Origin: Rhizophagus clarus
Taxonomy: Eukaryota > Glomeromycota > Glomeromycetes > Glomerales > Glomeraceae
NCBI GenBank assembly: GCA_015698045.1
Contig: BLAL01000281.1
Coordinates: 868,001 to 932,000, forward strand
Direction: 5' to 3'
DNA: 64,000 bases
Part shown: positions 35,160 to 46,150 of the stretch, piece by piece
How the letters are laid out: each line of letters starts with the position of its first letter
Numbering within the stretch: position 1 is the first letter of the stretch
Position numbers and translations under genes: made by a program
Notes under the pieces: model-generated
Database searches by the model: none
The model's input: only the letters and a program-made list of their open reading frames with translations
Told to the model about the DNA's origin: nothing

Positions 35160-36503
35160 TTAATGATAAATTATAGTTTTCAAAGAAATTTCTTTGTTAT
35201 AAAAAGGAAGTAATGATAATTCTTCTTTCCAAGATTTTTCTAATCTATTAATAATTTTATTAACAAGCTTATTGCTTTGATTCTTTTTAGATAAATAATA
35301 TAAAATTATTTCATCAAGATTTGGACAATAATTTAAAGCTATATTAAGACTTTCAATATGTTCAATATTAAAACCTAATTGTTTGATAGAATTTCCAGTT
35401 GATTGTAAAATAGATTGTATAATTAATTTAAATAATTTCAAATCAGTAGATAAATCAACTAAATGTAAAGTATCAAGATTAAGATTATGAGTAAAATTAT
35501 AATTATTTAATCCTTCACAATAACATAATTTTAACTTTTTTAATTGACTTAAACTTAAAAGAATATTCATTATTGTTTGATTCAATTTAATAAAAGCTAA
35601 TGTAATTGAAGTTAATGTGTTATCATGAATGAGTAATGACATCATCACAGATTCAATCCCAGTACGTTTAACATTTGATAGATTAAATTTTCTTAATTCA
35701 TTTTGTGCTCTTATAGTTTTAGAAATTGATTTTAATAATTCATCATTATTATAAGCATTAATATTGAATTTAAATTCTAAATTTTGAATATTATGACATA
35801 ATCCCGAAATATAATTCAAAAATTGTATCATGTTAAGAATTTTATTATTATTATAATCAATCTTAAGATTTGAAAGATTCAAAAGATTTGAATTTGATTC
35901 GGTAAAAATTGAAATATCAGGTAAATCCATCGTATAAATTTCTTTATCGATTATAAGAGTTTCTAAGTTTATACTTTGCCTTAAAAACGTTTGAAATAAT
36001 GAACCAGTTATAAATGAAATTTGTACTTGTTGATACATTCCATTTGCTCCAATAAAAATCACTTTTTTCAAATATGATGAAACGAAATTTTCCAATTCTA
36101 AATAATGAATTTCACGTATCATTGCTATATAATTAAATATAGGATTTGGTCTTGCAGGAATTATAATATTATAAGCTCTTAATTTGGAATTAATCAATTC
36201 AGTTTCTTCTAAACTAAAAAACATTAATAAAGTATTTATAAGTTTATATCGATTTTGTTTTGAGCACAATTGAAATGGTCGACTCCATATAAATGGTACG
36301 ACATTTTTACTCCAATATCTATTTACCAATAATGATGAATATAATTTAGACGATGTGTCACAATCTTGAATATATTTAAAAATCTTTTGCATACATTCTG
36401 TTGGTAAAATTGGTGCGATTCCTTCTCTTACAGGTTTTCTTCCCTTTCTTGAATTTCCTTTAAAGAATGCGATAGAAGTTTTTGAAAATTTCATCATTTT
36501 CAA
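35160..36503 (-). CDS. F-box/LRR-type protein 6 of the cluster
   Basis: Single exon, 447 aa. A short basic N-terminus (KGNSRKGRKPVREG) precedes LPTECMQKIFKYIQDC (about 33-48), then LLVNRYWSKNVVPFIWSRPF, and leucine-rich units (LSNLKIDYNN, LRKFNLSNVKRTG, LKKLKLCYCEGLNNYN, IKQLGFNIEHIESLNIALNY). By eye it is closest to F-box 1: same length class, same CEGL unit, same CPNLDEI/CTNIDEL near the end. Convergent with F-box 5 across the kelch remnant. Inferred SCF substrate receptor. Confidence 0.8.
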   Translation of the reverse strand: MKMMKFSKTSIAFFKGNSRKGRKPVREGIAPILPTECMQKIFKYIQDCDTSSKLYSSLLVNRYWSKNVVPFIWSRPFQLCSKQNRYKLINTLLMFFSLEETELINSKLRAYNIIIPARPNPIFNYIAMIREIHYLELENFVSSYLKKVIFIGANGMYQQVQISFITGSLFQTFLRQSINLETLIIDKEIYTMDLPDISIFTESNSNLLNLSNLKIDYNNNKILNMIQFLNYISGLCHNIQNLEFKFNINAYNNDELLKSISKTIRAQNELRKFNLSNVKRTGIESVMMSLLIHDNTLTSITLAFIKLNQTIMNILLSLSQLKKLKLCYCEGLNNYNFTHNLNLDTLHLVDLSTDLKLFKLIIQSILQSTGNSIKQLGFNIEHIESLNIALNYCPNLDEIILYYLSKKNQSNKLVNKIINRLEKSWKEELSLLPFYNKEISLKTIIYH

Positions 36504-37989
36504 AGATTAGAAAAAATATATGTATGTGTGTATATATACATATATATCCTTCTTATTATGGTAAAGAAAAAATAAAATAAGTACACAAAGACCTTTCTTT
36601 CTCCATTGTCTTTACTATTTATAAATCAGGGCCAAATCTCCATATCAGTAATTCATAAAAGGATTGAATACCATTTAGGACGGGCCTATGTTGGATTGCC
36701 TAATAATAACTTAGTGTATTTGTGTTTCAGAAAACGTTGTTAAATGAACCAGCCAATCACGAATCGATTCAATCTTGGAAAGATGGAGATTTTTGTGAAA
36801 CCTTTCGGAGTCCGGACGTAACATCTTTATCTTTGGTATATTCAAAATCAAAAAATTCTTTGTACTCTCTGCGATAAAAATATAATTTTTGAAATACATT
36901 ATTGTTGAATAATAGATTTTCTCATGTTTCAAAATTAATTGATATCAATTTTTCACTTTTGTTATGATTTAATGACTTATGAGTTGAAATTCATCATTCA
37001 TAATATTTCTAAATCGCCAAATTAATTTGTTTCAAAAGTGGTGAGCATCCAAGTATCCTGTAAAAATTTATCTATAATGACTGTCTCATGACTAGAAGAA
37101 TTAATAGATCTGATTTAATAAATAAATTATCGAATTAAATTATTGAATTAAATTAGTGAATTTTAAAATAGTGAATTAATAAATTATCGAATTAGTATCG
37201 ATAGTACCGATTCAATAATTTATATTAACTCAAATATTTAAATATTTTTTGTCTTCAAGTCTCCAACACTGTCATTGTTTTCCGGCTCGAAATTTGTTAT
37301 CTTTCCTGTAAACTATTTCAATCGTCTTCATAAAACAACAAATATACAATATCATCATCTACTTTTTGGGTTTATTATGTCATGAAGGTTATAAACTTGT
37401 ATAGTTTAATCATAATTATAAACTTTTGAAACTCCGCCACAAACTTTATACTACCCTGATTCGATACAGGTGTAAAAAATATCGGTCAACCCGTTATATT
37501 GTTATCCTTCCATTCAAAATAACTGTAATATTACGCATACCACTCAAAATTCTTTATAATTAATGTTTTATTCACAACGTTTTTATTAAAATCATTAAAA
37601 TTATTCAAAAAAAATATATAACAATGTAACGGTCTGCAATGTTCATTAATATTATTTATATGATCACAAACAGATTAAGTCATGTTTTTTTTTTCTAGAC
37701 CCAGAACATAAAAATATGCGTTAACATAAGGAATGATATACCGTACACTTATAATATTGATTATGTTTCCATTATTATTCTAAAAAAAAAAAAACCAGCG
37801 CTCGGGGCTCTGAACTTATAATTTCCCGAATCTAAGCCATAATTGGATGAACGGCGTACGATCGATCAAAAAAAAAAAAACGGTGGCTTATTTTACGGGT
37901 GTATAATTGAGGCTATGCTATTAAAGGAATTAAATATTAAAATATGACCGATCCTAAATCATAATTCTTTTTTCCGAATTTTAATAACA
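36504..37989. other. Intergenic, 1.5 kb
   Basis: Starts with the F-box 6 upstream region (alternating TA/TG tract at 36520-36548). A GAATTAAATTATTGAATTAA-like repeat occurs at 37120-37200. A 73-codon minus-strand frame at 36711-36932 (ending in IRDWLVHLTTFSETQIH) may be a remnant, but I cannot place it. No gene called. Confidence 0.35.
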
Positions 37990-38403
37990 ATGAACTTCCG
38001 TTATATCATTATTATAATTCTAATTCAGATTCAAATTCAAACAATCTCATCTCACAGAGAATATCATCACAATATCAAATTACGCACTTTTCATAAAAAC
38101 AATAAAAACGTCAACGATTCTGAATTATCAAATATTTGTGGCAAATTATGTTTCGCATGTTTCATTTTGATGATATTGTTTTATTCATGTATGACCGTTT
38201 ACATTATAAGATATTTTTGGAAAAAGAGAATGGCTACAAGAAAAAGTAGAGAAATACGTAATGGTTTGAGTAATGAATTAAGAATGTATCCTCAACTTTA
38301 TTATTATAATAATAATAGAGATTTGAAAGCTCATATTGAAGTTTATAATGATGAAAGGGGTTGGAAAGGGAAGAAGGATGAAATAGCTATTGCGTTAGTT
38401 TAA
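37990..38403 (+). CDS. Small secreted-type single-pass membrane protein, unknown
   Basis: 137 aa, single exon. A signal peptide is likely at 1-21 (hydrophobic IIIIIL, ending near ISSHRE). A short His/Lys/Asn-rich lumenal part has one Cys (CGKLC starts the next segment), then a transmembrane helix at about 52-74 (CFACFILMILFYSCMTVYII) followed by a basic stop-transfer KKRMATRKSR and a cytosolic tail with YPQLYYYNNN. The upstream context AAT AAC AATG is plausible for a start. I do not recognise the family. It has its own upstream region and lies head to tail with the SYG1-like gene. Confidence 0.55.
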   Translation: MNFRYIIIIILIQIQIQTISSHREYHHNIKLRTFHKNNKNVNDSELSNICGKLCFACFILMILFYSCMTVYIIRYFWKKRMATRKSREIRNGLSNELRMYPQLYYYNNNRDLKAHIEVYNDERGWKGKKDEIAIALV

Positions 38404-38713
38404 CGATATAAAATGATGAAAAAGGGGATATTTTAAATAATGAACTCGTGAAATTTTGATCAATAAAATTGTTTTTAAATGATTTACTTTGAATTTTTAA
38501 TTGGGATTTTCGAGTGACTTCATATGATCAATCAATTTTAACTGCTTAAGGTTAAATGGCGTTTGGAAAAAAAAACTACCTAAACATCTATATATATAAT
38601 ATCCATATTTTTTTAAATTAATTTAAGTAACCTTTTTTTCTCTAATTTTCTCGAAATAAAAAAAAATCATTAAATTATTTTTTAAAAATTATTTTATATA
38701 AAAAAAAAAAGAC
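38404..38713. promoter_or_regulatory. Upstream region of the SYG1/XPR1-like gene
   Basis: About 310 bp with A/T runs and a TATATATAA stretch at about 38591-38600, roughly 115 bp before the start codon, which could serve as a TATA element. No phosphate-response site can be named with confidence. Confidence 0.35.
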
Positions 38714-41700
38714 ATGAAATTTGCTAAAGTTCTTCAATCTGAATTAGTACCAGAATGGAAAAAAGCTTATATTGATTATAAAGGTTTAAAACGTTTATTG
38801 GCTTCCATCAAACGGTCATTGAAAGAGCAACAATCATCACAGCAATCACAACAATCTCAACAATCACATCAACAATCACTACATGAACAAGAAAGATGTA
38901 ATAGTGTAAACACAAATGTTTCAATTTCGTCGAATCATACCGAAATTTCAATACCGATACCTCAACAATCCGGGAATCGGATATCTAATTCATCTTCAAA
39001 GCCTGATAGCTATTTAAATAGACTTAAAAGTTTCTCAAAGAAACGAAAAACTTCTCTTAGTTCTTCACGGAGTAAGTTACGTAAATTTTCTAAAGAAAAA
39101 AAAAAAAATTAAAATAATATTTACAAATTCATTCTTTTGTAGGACAAAGTCCTTTAATATCATATGACACTCTTTGGGAACAAGTTAATCCTCAAGAAGA
39201 AAAGTTCTTTAAAGCTTTAGAAGAGAATTTAGATAAAGTTGAAAAATTCTACGAAGGTATTATCAATAATAATTTATTTTATGATGATTTTTTGATTTTT
39301 GAACTTAATAATATAATGTCCATTTTAATAGAGAAGTTAAGCGAAACCTTAAACCGGTTTAATGAATTAGTTGAACAATACAATTTCATGAAGGAAACGA
39401 GAATAAAAAAGAAGGTAAGTTAAAATTTGCGTTTTGCGTTTTTAATGGCACAGTCTCTCTATACTTGCTTTTGTTTTTGCTTACTGTAGTTAAAAGAAAA
39501 TGAAGCATGGCCAAAAAAATTAAGTATAATCATGCAAGAAATAGAGCATTTCTCAACGTCTCCTAAAGCAAAAAGTGTTTCTTTTGTAACACAAGATGAT
39601 GGTCAATCGGAAGAAATTAAATATCGTATTAAACATGATCTTGATTATAAAAGTGCTAAAAAATTAATTAAAAAAGCTTTATTTGAATTTTACAGAGGAG
39701 TTTTACTATTAAAAAATTATATAGTAAGTTTTTATTGGTTCACTAATTCGTGTCATATGACTATTTATTAACTATCGCTGCGCATCCCCAAAAATAGATT
39801 TTAAATAAAACTGGTTTCGTTAAGATCTTAAAGAAGTATGACAAAGTATGCAGGAACATTATTTTAAACGCTCATTTTGTAACATATATTTAACGAATTC
39901 AATCTATAACAGATTACTGATAGAAATGGAAGCGAGATATTTTTACCTCGAATTTCCAATTACAATTTTGCAAAATCCGCCCCGATAGATAATCTCATCA
40001 AAGAAACTGAGGTACATACAAATACATTTTGTATGTATAAATTTTATTTTAAATTGATGTCCATTAATTAATTTAATCAAATTTTTAGACCTTTTATATA
40101 AATAATTTTGAGCAAGGAATTAGAAGTCAGGCTATGAAAAACCTTCGACTTCCTCCACGTAAAGAAAATGTAAGATATGAAAACATTTTTTTTTTTTTTT
40201 TTTTTTTTTTTTTGAAAAAAAAAAAAACAAATATTTATGGTGTATTCTCTTTTAGTTGTATTATTTTGTAACATGGCGTGTCGGATTATACATAGGATTG
40301 TCAATACCGATACTGGTTCGCGCAATCGAATTGGGTAAAGTTTCTTTGATATTTATTTAATTTATGAAAAAAGAATATTTAATTTACATTTTATTTTTAT
40401 TGTTATAAGCATTTAGAAATAAACCATCGTTTGATCCATTAAAATGGCCAGTTTTGTTGCAAATATATTGTGCTTATTTTATACCTATAGTCTTTGCATT
40501 ATTATTCGGGATAAATATGCATACTTGGACAAAAGCAAGAATAAATTATAAATTTATTTTTGAATTTGATCCAAGAAATAATTTAAATTATAAACAATAT
40601 TTTGAGGTAATTTTAAAGGAATAATTTTTTTTTTTTTTTTTCGTAAATAAAACTAAATATTAATATTTTTTCCATTTGAATTTAGATCCCTGCGTTCATG
40701 TTGTTGGTTTTTAGTTATACAACGTATATTGGATTTAATTTTACAAAATTTGAACATTGTGTTTGGATATTGGGTATTATACTATCATGTATTTTACTTT
40801 GTCCCTTTAAAATATTTTATTATGATGCTAGAAGGTGGTTTATCATAGCATTGGTAAGAAAAAAAAAAATTTGTTTTCGATTGACGAAATTTAATGCATT
40901 TACTTTATACAAAATGAAGTGAATTTAAACCCTTCTATTCTTTCATTTAGTTACGAGTTGTTGCAAGTGGATTTTACCGCGTTGAATTTAGAGATTTCTT
41001 TATTGCCGATGAATTAAATAGTTTAACGTACACGTTTATGAACACACAATATTTATTCTGCGCAAGTAATTATCCGACTTTCAAAAAAAAAAAGAAAAAG
41101 AAAAAGAAAAAAAAAATTAATGGATCTTTTTTTTTTTTTTAGTTAAAGCGTGTAGATTTTCTCTTATATCACCACTATTAACAACTTTACCACCATGGTG
41201 GAGATTCGTTCAATGTTTAAAACGTTATTCTCTTACATACCATAAATATCCACATTTACTTAACGCAGGAAAATATTTTTCAACAATCATGGCAATATGG
41301 TTTTTATTCTTATTTAGAACTTATAATAATAAAATAACAAAATCATTTTGGATCGGAGGTCAAACAATTTCATCAACATATAGTTTTCTGTGGGATGTAT
41401 TAATGGACTGGTCTTTATTACAACTTGATAGTCAAAATTATTTATTAAGAGATGAATTGAACTTTAAGAACCATGCTATTTATTATTTCGCTATCGTTTC
41501 TGATGGATTATTAAGATTTAGTTGGATCCTACAATTGATTATACCTAGTAAATATTCTCTAGCTACTATTTTTACCATCGCTTTTGGTGAGATGTTGAGA
41601 CGCTGGCAATGGAATTTCTTTCGTGTAGAGAATGAAGTAAGTATATATATATATACATATATTTTGAATTTGAATATTAAACTACAATTAAAAATTTCCT

Positions 41701-42098
41701 CTTTGTAGCATGTAAATAATTGCGGACAATTTCGCGCTATTAAAGAAATACCATTACCATTTGAAAAAGAAACATTAGATGAAGAATTAAATGAAGAAAA
41801 TGAACCACAAGAGATTAAATTATCTTCAAGAATAACAAATGCATATCTACCGCAACGTAGAGCAGGTTTACCTCACAAAATCGATGATATACAAAGATGG
41901 AGAGATTTTCAACCTAATTCTAATGCTGTATCTTATGCTTATAGCGATGTAACTGATGATGAACAATTATCTGAACCTGATAGTTTAGATGATCCAAAGG
42001 AAATATCTTTTCCTCCTTTAAGGGATGAATATAGAAATAATAATGAATGTTACGATGATGCATCAAATGTTGCTGGAACGAGTACAATACCTAATTAA
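38714..42098 (+). CDS. SYG1: SPX-EXS protein, SYG1/XPR1 phosphate exporter family
   Basis: Inositol-pyrophosphate-sensing membrane protein; animal XPR1 and plant PHO1 export phosphate. Thirteen exons: 38714-39071, 39143-39256, 39332-39414, 39490-39723, 39798-39845, 39913-40011, 40089-40169, 40256-40334, 40410-40606, 40686-40853, 40951-41065, 41143-41636, 41709-42098; 2460 nt, 819 aa, all GT-AG. The SPX domain covers about 1-280: MKFAKVLQSELVPEWKKAYI with Tyr22 and Lys26 at the usual ligand positions, and the closing basic helix GFVKILKKYDK, a 16-codon exon. A Gln/Ser-rich insert (38830-38890) splits its first helices. Membrane helices follow, then the EXS domain (about 420-690) with CRFSLISPLL, FWIGGQTISSTYSFLWDVLMDW and ending GEMLRRWQWNFFRVENE. 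The cytosolic tail is acidic. In a mycorrhizal fungus this family is a candidate for phosphate release to the host; that is inference. Confidence 0.92.
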
Positions 42099-42640
42099 TA
42101 TATTAATTATTATGGACAATTTTTGTGTAACCATATTTTTTTTTTAAGGTCTGAGGATTTCCCTATTGCATGAACAATACTATACATTATAAAACTAATT
42201 TAATTATTACATGATTAAAAAAAAAAAAAAATAATAATAATTTAGTCGATTAATTTAATTGTAAAATGTATGTTTATAGATTTAATGTTAATAAAATTTA
42301 TGAATGAAAGTGTTTTGTATAATTATCTCCCTCCTAGGTGAAAGCAATGATCGCTGTTTTGCAATTGCCTTATCAACGGCTTTGATGTAAATCCATCGAT
42401 TAATTGAAAGACATCACTGCATATTAGAAATTATATGCTTATCTTATAATTATAATAACATGGAATAATATCGGCATTTTGATTATTTAGATTGGAAAAT
42501 CAATGAAGACGCGAACATTTCGTGATATTTTCTTATAGAATTCTTGTCTTAAAAAGTAAATATAAACAAAATTACCAATTTATTTTCCCTAAGTATAATA
42601 AATCACTCGTACATACAATGAAATATATCAAGATAATTAG
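42099..42640. other. Convergent 3' region
   Basis: Between the stop of the SYG1-like gene and the stop of the minus-strand lectin gene. AT-rich, with an A-run at 42218-42231. No gene. Confidence 0.4.
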
Positions 42641-44029
42641 TTAAATTGGATCATAGTCACGTCTGGACATATTTAAGGTGATAGAATATAAAATAGAGGA
42701 AACTAAGGGAAAGAATGAAATAAGTGCGAAATAATAAAAATAGTGAAGTATGCTTGGGGACTCTGGGTGTTCCGGAGACTCTGGCGCCGGTAACTCTGGC
42801 TCCGGGGACTCTGAAGGCTCCGGAGGTTCGTCCTTGGGATGCTTATGAGGGATTTCAATCGTTTCAATTTTTGTCTCTAAACCATATCCATTTATATTCA
42901 TGGTGCCATTAGTATCAACGATGAGGGTATTTCCTTCCACCGTAATATTTTTAACATTAAAGTCTTCTTTCTGGAGATAACATCTAATTGCATTAACTTC
43001 AACATCAGTCATTGAGATAACTTTTCCACTCTTGTTCAATCTATCTGCTTTGCCAGTGATTCGGATTTTTGCCTTAAATGGTACGTTAATAATGACCTTG
43101 TCTATTGTACTATTAACTATTACCGAATTAAAAGGTGGTACTATGATTCTTTGACGAATATTATACGAAACCATTTCCGTTATAGATTCTCTGTATACTT
43201 TCTCATGTGTTGAATGAAATTCACGTCTAATCCCCCCAGAAAAACCCGTATTTATTCCTAATATCCCAAAAATAGTTGCACCAATATTGTATGACATACC
43301 AATATTCTTTGTAACTGCAAGTGAATCTGATTTTCTGATTTCCAAAAAATAAGTATTCATTTTAAATTCAGTTTTATCAATCCATTGTTTTATTGTTACG
43401 TTCGCATTATTCTCAATTGTATAATTTGAAAGACTAGTACGTGTCTTATATTGATTCAACTTATCCTTTAAATCTGGAGGGTATTCAAAATCCGTTACTA
43501 CTGCAGTTAAATTGTAATTACTAGGTTCAAATAACCATTGTTGAAAAGGATTGGTCTTGGAATCATTATCATTATCACTGATATAAACATCTAAACCGTT
43601 GCTGTCTAAATTCCGAGATTTTACATGAACTATATTAAACAAGTCATCTTCAATCTTCTTAAATAACCAACGTTGATATAGGTTATATATAGAATTATAT
43701 CTAGGATCACTGATATATGTATTTTGACCATCACTATCTAAATTCCTGCCCAAATTTACATTAATGATATTATAGTGACTGTTATTAGCCTTTCGTAATG
43801 TCCAATATTGATATGGACTAGACTCAAAACTGACTCTCGCCTTGTTACCATCGATATCTAAGTTCAAACCTGATTTTAAATGAACTATGTTATATGTAAT
43901 TCCTTCTACCAAACTAAAGTCATTTTTATAATTGGAATCAGTAATAACCCTATTATTTGGTATTAAATCACTATACGTAGAAATTATAAAGAGTGGAAGA
44001 AAAAGAAAAATGATACAATTAATTTTCAT
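42641..44029 (-). CDS. Membrane-anchored ricin-B lectin with aerolysin-like domain
   Basis: 462 aa, single exon, looks whole. Signal peptide about 1-20 (CIIFLFLPLFIISTYS). Residues about 44-190 form a ricin-B beta-trefoil with three repeats, each opening YNIVHLKSGLNLD-like and closing in a QxW motif (QYW, QRW, QQW). Residues about 195-390 resemble the aerolysin/ETX-MTX2 fold: Ser/Thr-rich alternating strands with NIGMSYNIGATIFGILGINTGFSG as a candidate insertion hairpin and VPPFNSVIVN typical of this superfamily. A Pro/Glu/Ser hinge (about 398-425) leads to a hydrophobic segment (427-452) and a short basic tail. Fungal lectins with a trefoil plus such a module are known, but usually soluble; the C-terminal anchor is unusual. 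Binding target and activity are unknown. Confidence 0.7.
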   Translation of the reverse strand: MKINCIIFLFLPLFIISTYSDLIPNNRVITDSNYKNDFSLVEGITYNIVHLKSGLNLDIDGNKARVSFESSPYQYWTLRKANNSHYNIINVNLGRNLDSDGQNTYISDPRYNSIYNLYQRWLFKKIEDDLFNIVHVKSRNLDSNGLDVYISDNDNDSKTNPFQQWLFEPSNYNLTAVVTDFEYPPDLKDKLNQYKTRTSLSNYTIENNANVTIKQWIDKTEFKMNTYFLEIRKSDSLAVTKNIGMSYNIGATIFGILGINTGFSGGIRREFHSTHEKVYRESITEMVSYNIRQRIIVPPFNSVIVNSTIDKVIINVPFKAKIRITGKADRLNKSGKVISMTDVEVNAIRCYLQKEDFNVKNITVEGNTLIVDTNGTMNINGYGLETKIETIEIPHKHPKDEPPEPSESPEPELPAPESPEHPESPSILHYFYYFALISFFPLVSSILYSITLNMSRRDYDPI

Positions 44030-44765
44030 AATTACGGAAAAGCGAAAATATACCCACGAGAAAAATTTTTCATTTTGGCGTCTCTTTATAAGAATTCCCA
44101 GAGACCGTTACACCATTACATAGATGAAGTCCCGTTCATGATGCATATTTAGTTAGTTTATTATTAAATTATTAGAATCAATCAATGTGTGTGAAAGTAA
44201 TTCTCCCTTCATACACAAATCAAGTTATTCATAAATACTTTTTTATAATAGATTAGATTTATCCATCCCATCCGAAAGTTCCTGATATTTTAATAGTAAT
44301 AAAATATATTTACTGAAAAAGTTTAGTAAGTTTACTGTTACATATAATTGGATCAGGGACTCTGAAATTGTTGAGTTTAAACCAATGAATTTAATAAAAT
44401 AATGATTTTTATGCCACGTTTCCTAATAGTCGTCCGTAATTTTCCTTATTGATATTTTTATGGATGGTGTTTATTTAAATGGATATGTCAAAAAGTCTAT
44501 CAATAGTTAAACAGGACCGTGATATAAATTAGTTATTTCATGGATCAGCCTTGATATCATTGTCCGCCGTGATCAGTTTGATTGTGGTTCTTCGGGGCTT
44601 GAGGGTCGAGAATGATCTTGTATATCACTCATAATGACAATATAAATGTAAGATAAAAATTAAAAGAATAATGGTGATGTAAAGAAAAATTGTGAAGAAG
44701 AAAAAAAAAATTTATCAAATGGCGTAATTATATACAACGCATCATATGAAAATGCAAAAATTTCT
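44030..44765. other. Intergenic, upstream of the lectin gene
   Basis: AT-rich spacer; no gene. A mildly GC-rich stretch at 44540-44620 (CCGCCGTGATCAG and neighbours) may belong to the repeat that follows. Confidence 0.35.
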
Positions 44766-44975
44766 CCAACCAACCCGTTTAGCCAACCCGTTTAAACCTA
44801 TAACCCGATAACCCGTTACAAAACCCGATACCAATAATCATTTATCGGGTTGAACCGGTTGCATCCGACAGTCAATTTTTGAACCCGGGTAGAATCCGTT
44901 AGTTAAAATTTAAAACCGTAAACCCGATATTAACGGATATCCGTTATAACCTGTTAATAACGGGTCACGGATCTG
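44766..44975. repeat. Cluster of AACCCG(T/A) motifs
   Basis: AACCCGTT, AACCCGAT and the reverse CGGGTT occur about a dozen times within 210 bp, in both orientations, ending in ACGGGTCACGGATCTGAACA. It looks like the body of a dispersed repeat whose boundaries I cannot fix. No coding frame. Confidence 0.55.
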
Positions 44976-45665
44976 AACACTACCGTGATGATCAATGATA
45001 TATCTGATGTATACGCGGTTTCCCATGAAATAACTATTACTTATTGTACATGTTCTATGTAAGCACTGATCACTTTATAAATAGTGATACACAAATTTTA
45101 ACCACTTTATTATAAAATAATCAATAAGATCGGCCCAGTTTTCTTACGTCAAACATATCCAATAAACGTGTTATTAGTCACGTTACTGATAAATATTAAC
45201 TGTCTTTGGCCACCTGATAAGTTAGTTATCATCCAAAACATAACCAATAACAATTACTTATTGGCAGAAGAATTTTTAAAATATTTTTAATAAAAAAAAA
45301 TCCAATTATATTATAAGAGAAAATTATTAAAATAGATTAAAAATCATAATTTTAAAAACTTTACCTTTTTAGTATAATATATAATTTATTTTTTTTTATA
45401 AATTATATTTGTATATTATTTACATATTATAATTTATAAATATTATAATTTAATAATTAGTAGTAAAATCTGATAATTTATATATATTTTTTTTTTTTGG
45501 TATTGAAAATGTATGCATATTTATTAGAAAAAAAGAAAGATACAAAGTATCACATCTATTCTATATACTGTACTCCTAGTAAAAATACCAGTCTAAACAT
45601 CTACCAAATCTGATAATTTATAATAAATCAAATATAATACAATATATATTATATATATTATACTA
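44976..45665. other. Intergenic, AT-rich
   Basis: A less AT-rich part at 45130-45270 (GTTATTAGTCACGTTACTGA and neighbours) may derive from a DNA transposon terminus, but no paired end is seen. Otherwise low complexity. Confidence 0.3.
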
Positions 45666-46150
45666 CAGTTAGACCTCCATACAATTACACCCTATATAAT
45701 CACACCTTTACATAAGAATCCAATTTTGTGAAACTGATTTTTACTTAGTTAATTTACCTCTTATAATCACAATTTGGTTATAATCACTATCATCACATGA
45801 TTCACAACATACATATTATTTTTACTAGTAATTAAACCTTTTTATAGTCATTATAATTTTAGTTAGATTAAAATATCAGCCAGAATTATAAACAAATTTT
45901 CTTTTTTAGAATGTAGATTATAAGAAATTTTCAAAATTATTTTTTATAAAATAGTTATTACCTAAAAATATGCAATTCATGTGATTTATAATTTTATAAT
46001 TTATAATTCAGGCTAAAGTTAAAATAATTTTAATAATTTTTATTTCTGATTTCTGGTAAAAAAAATTGTATACTATATATACAATCACACCTCTATACAA
46101 TCACCAATTAAGGATGTAACCAACTTGATGATTATATGAAGGTCTGACTG
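45666..46150 (+). mobile_element. Tc1/mariner-like MITE, 485 bp
   Basis: Begins CAGTTAGACCTCCATA preceded by TA (45664-45665) and ends TATGAAGGTCTGACTG followed by TA (46151-46152). Subterminal inverted stretches share ACAATCACACC. The interior is AT-rich with no open frame, so it is non-autonomous. The TA duplication and CAGT-type ends fit Tc1/mariner. The first 150 bp match the truncated copy at 1203-1349. Confidence 0.75.

Noticed and set aside
36711-36932. 73-codon minus-strand frame with RDWLVHLTTFSETQIH
   Set aside because: It looks slightly protein-like but I cannot link it to a family or extend it, so not called.
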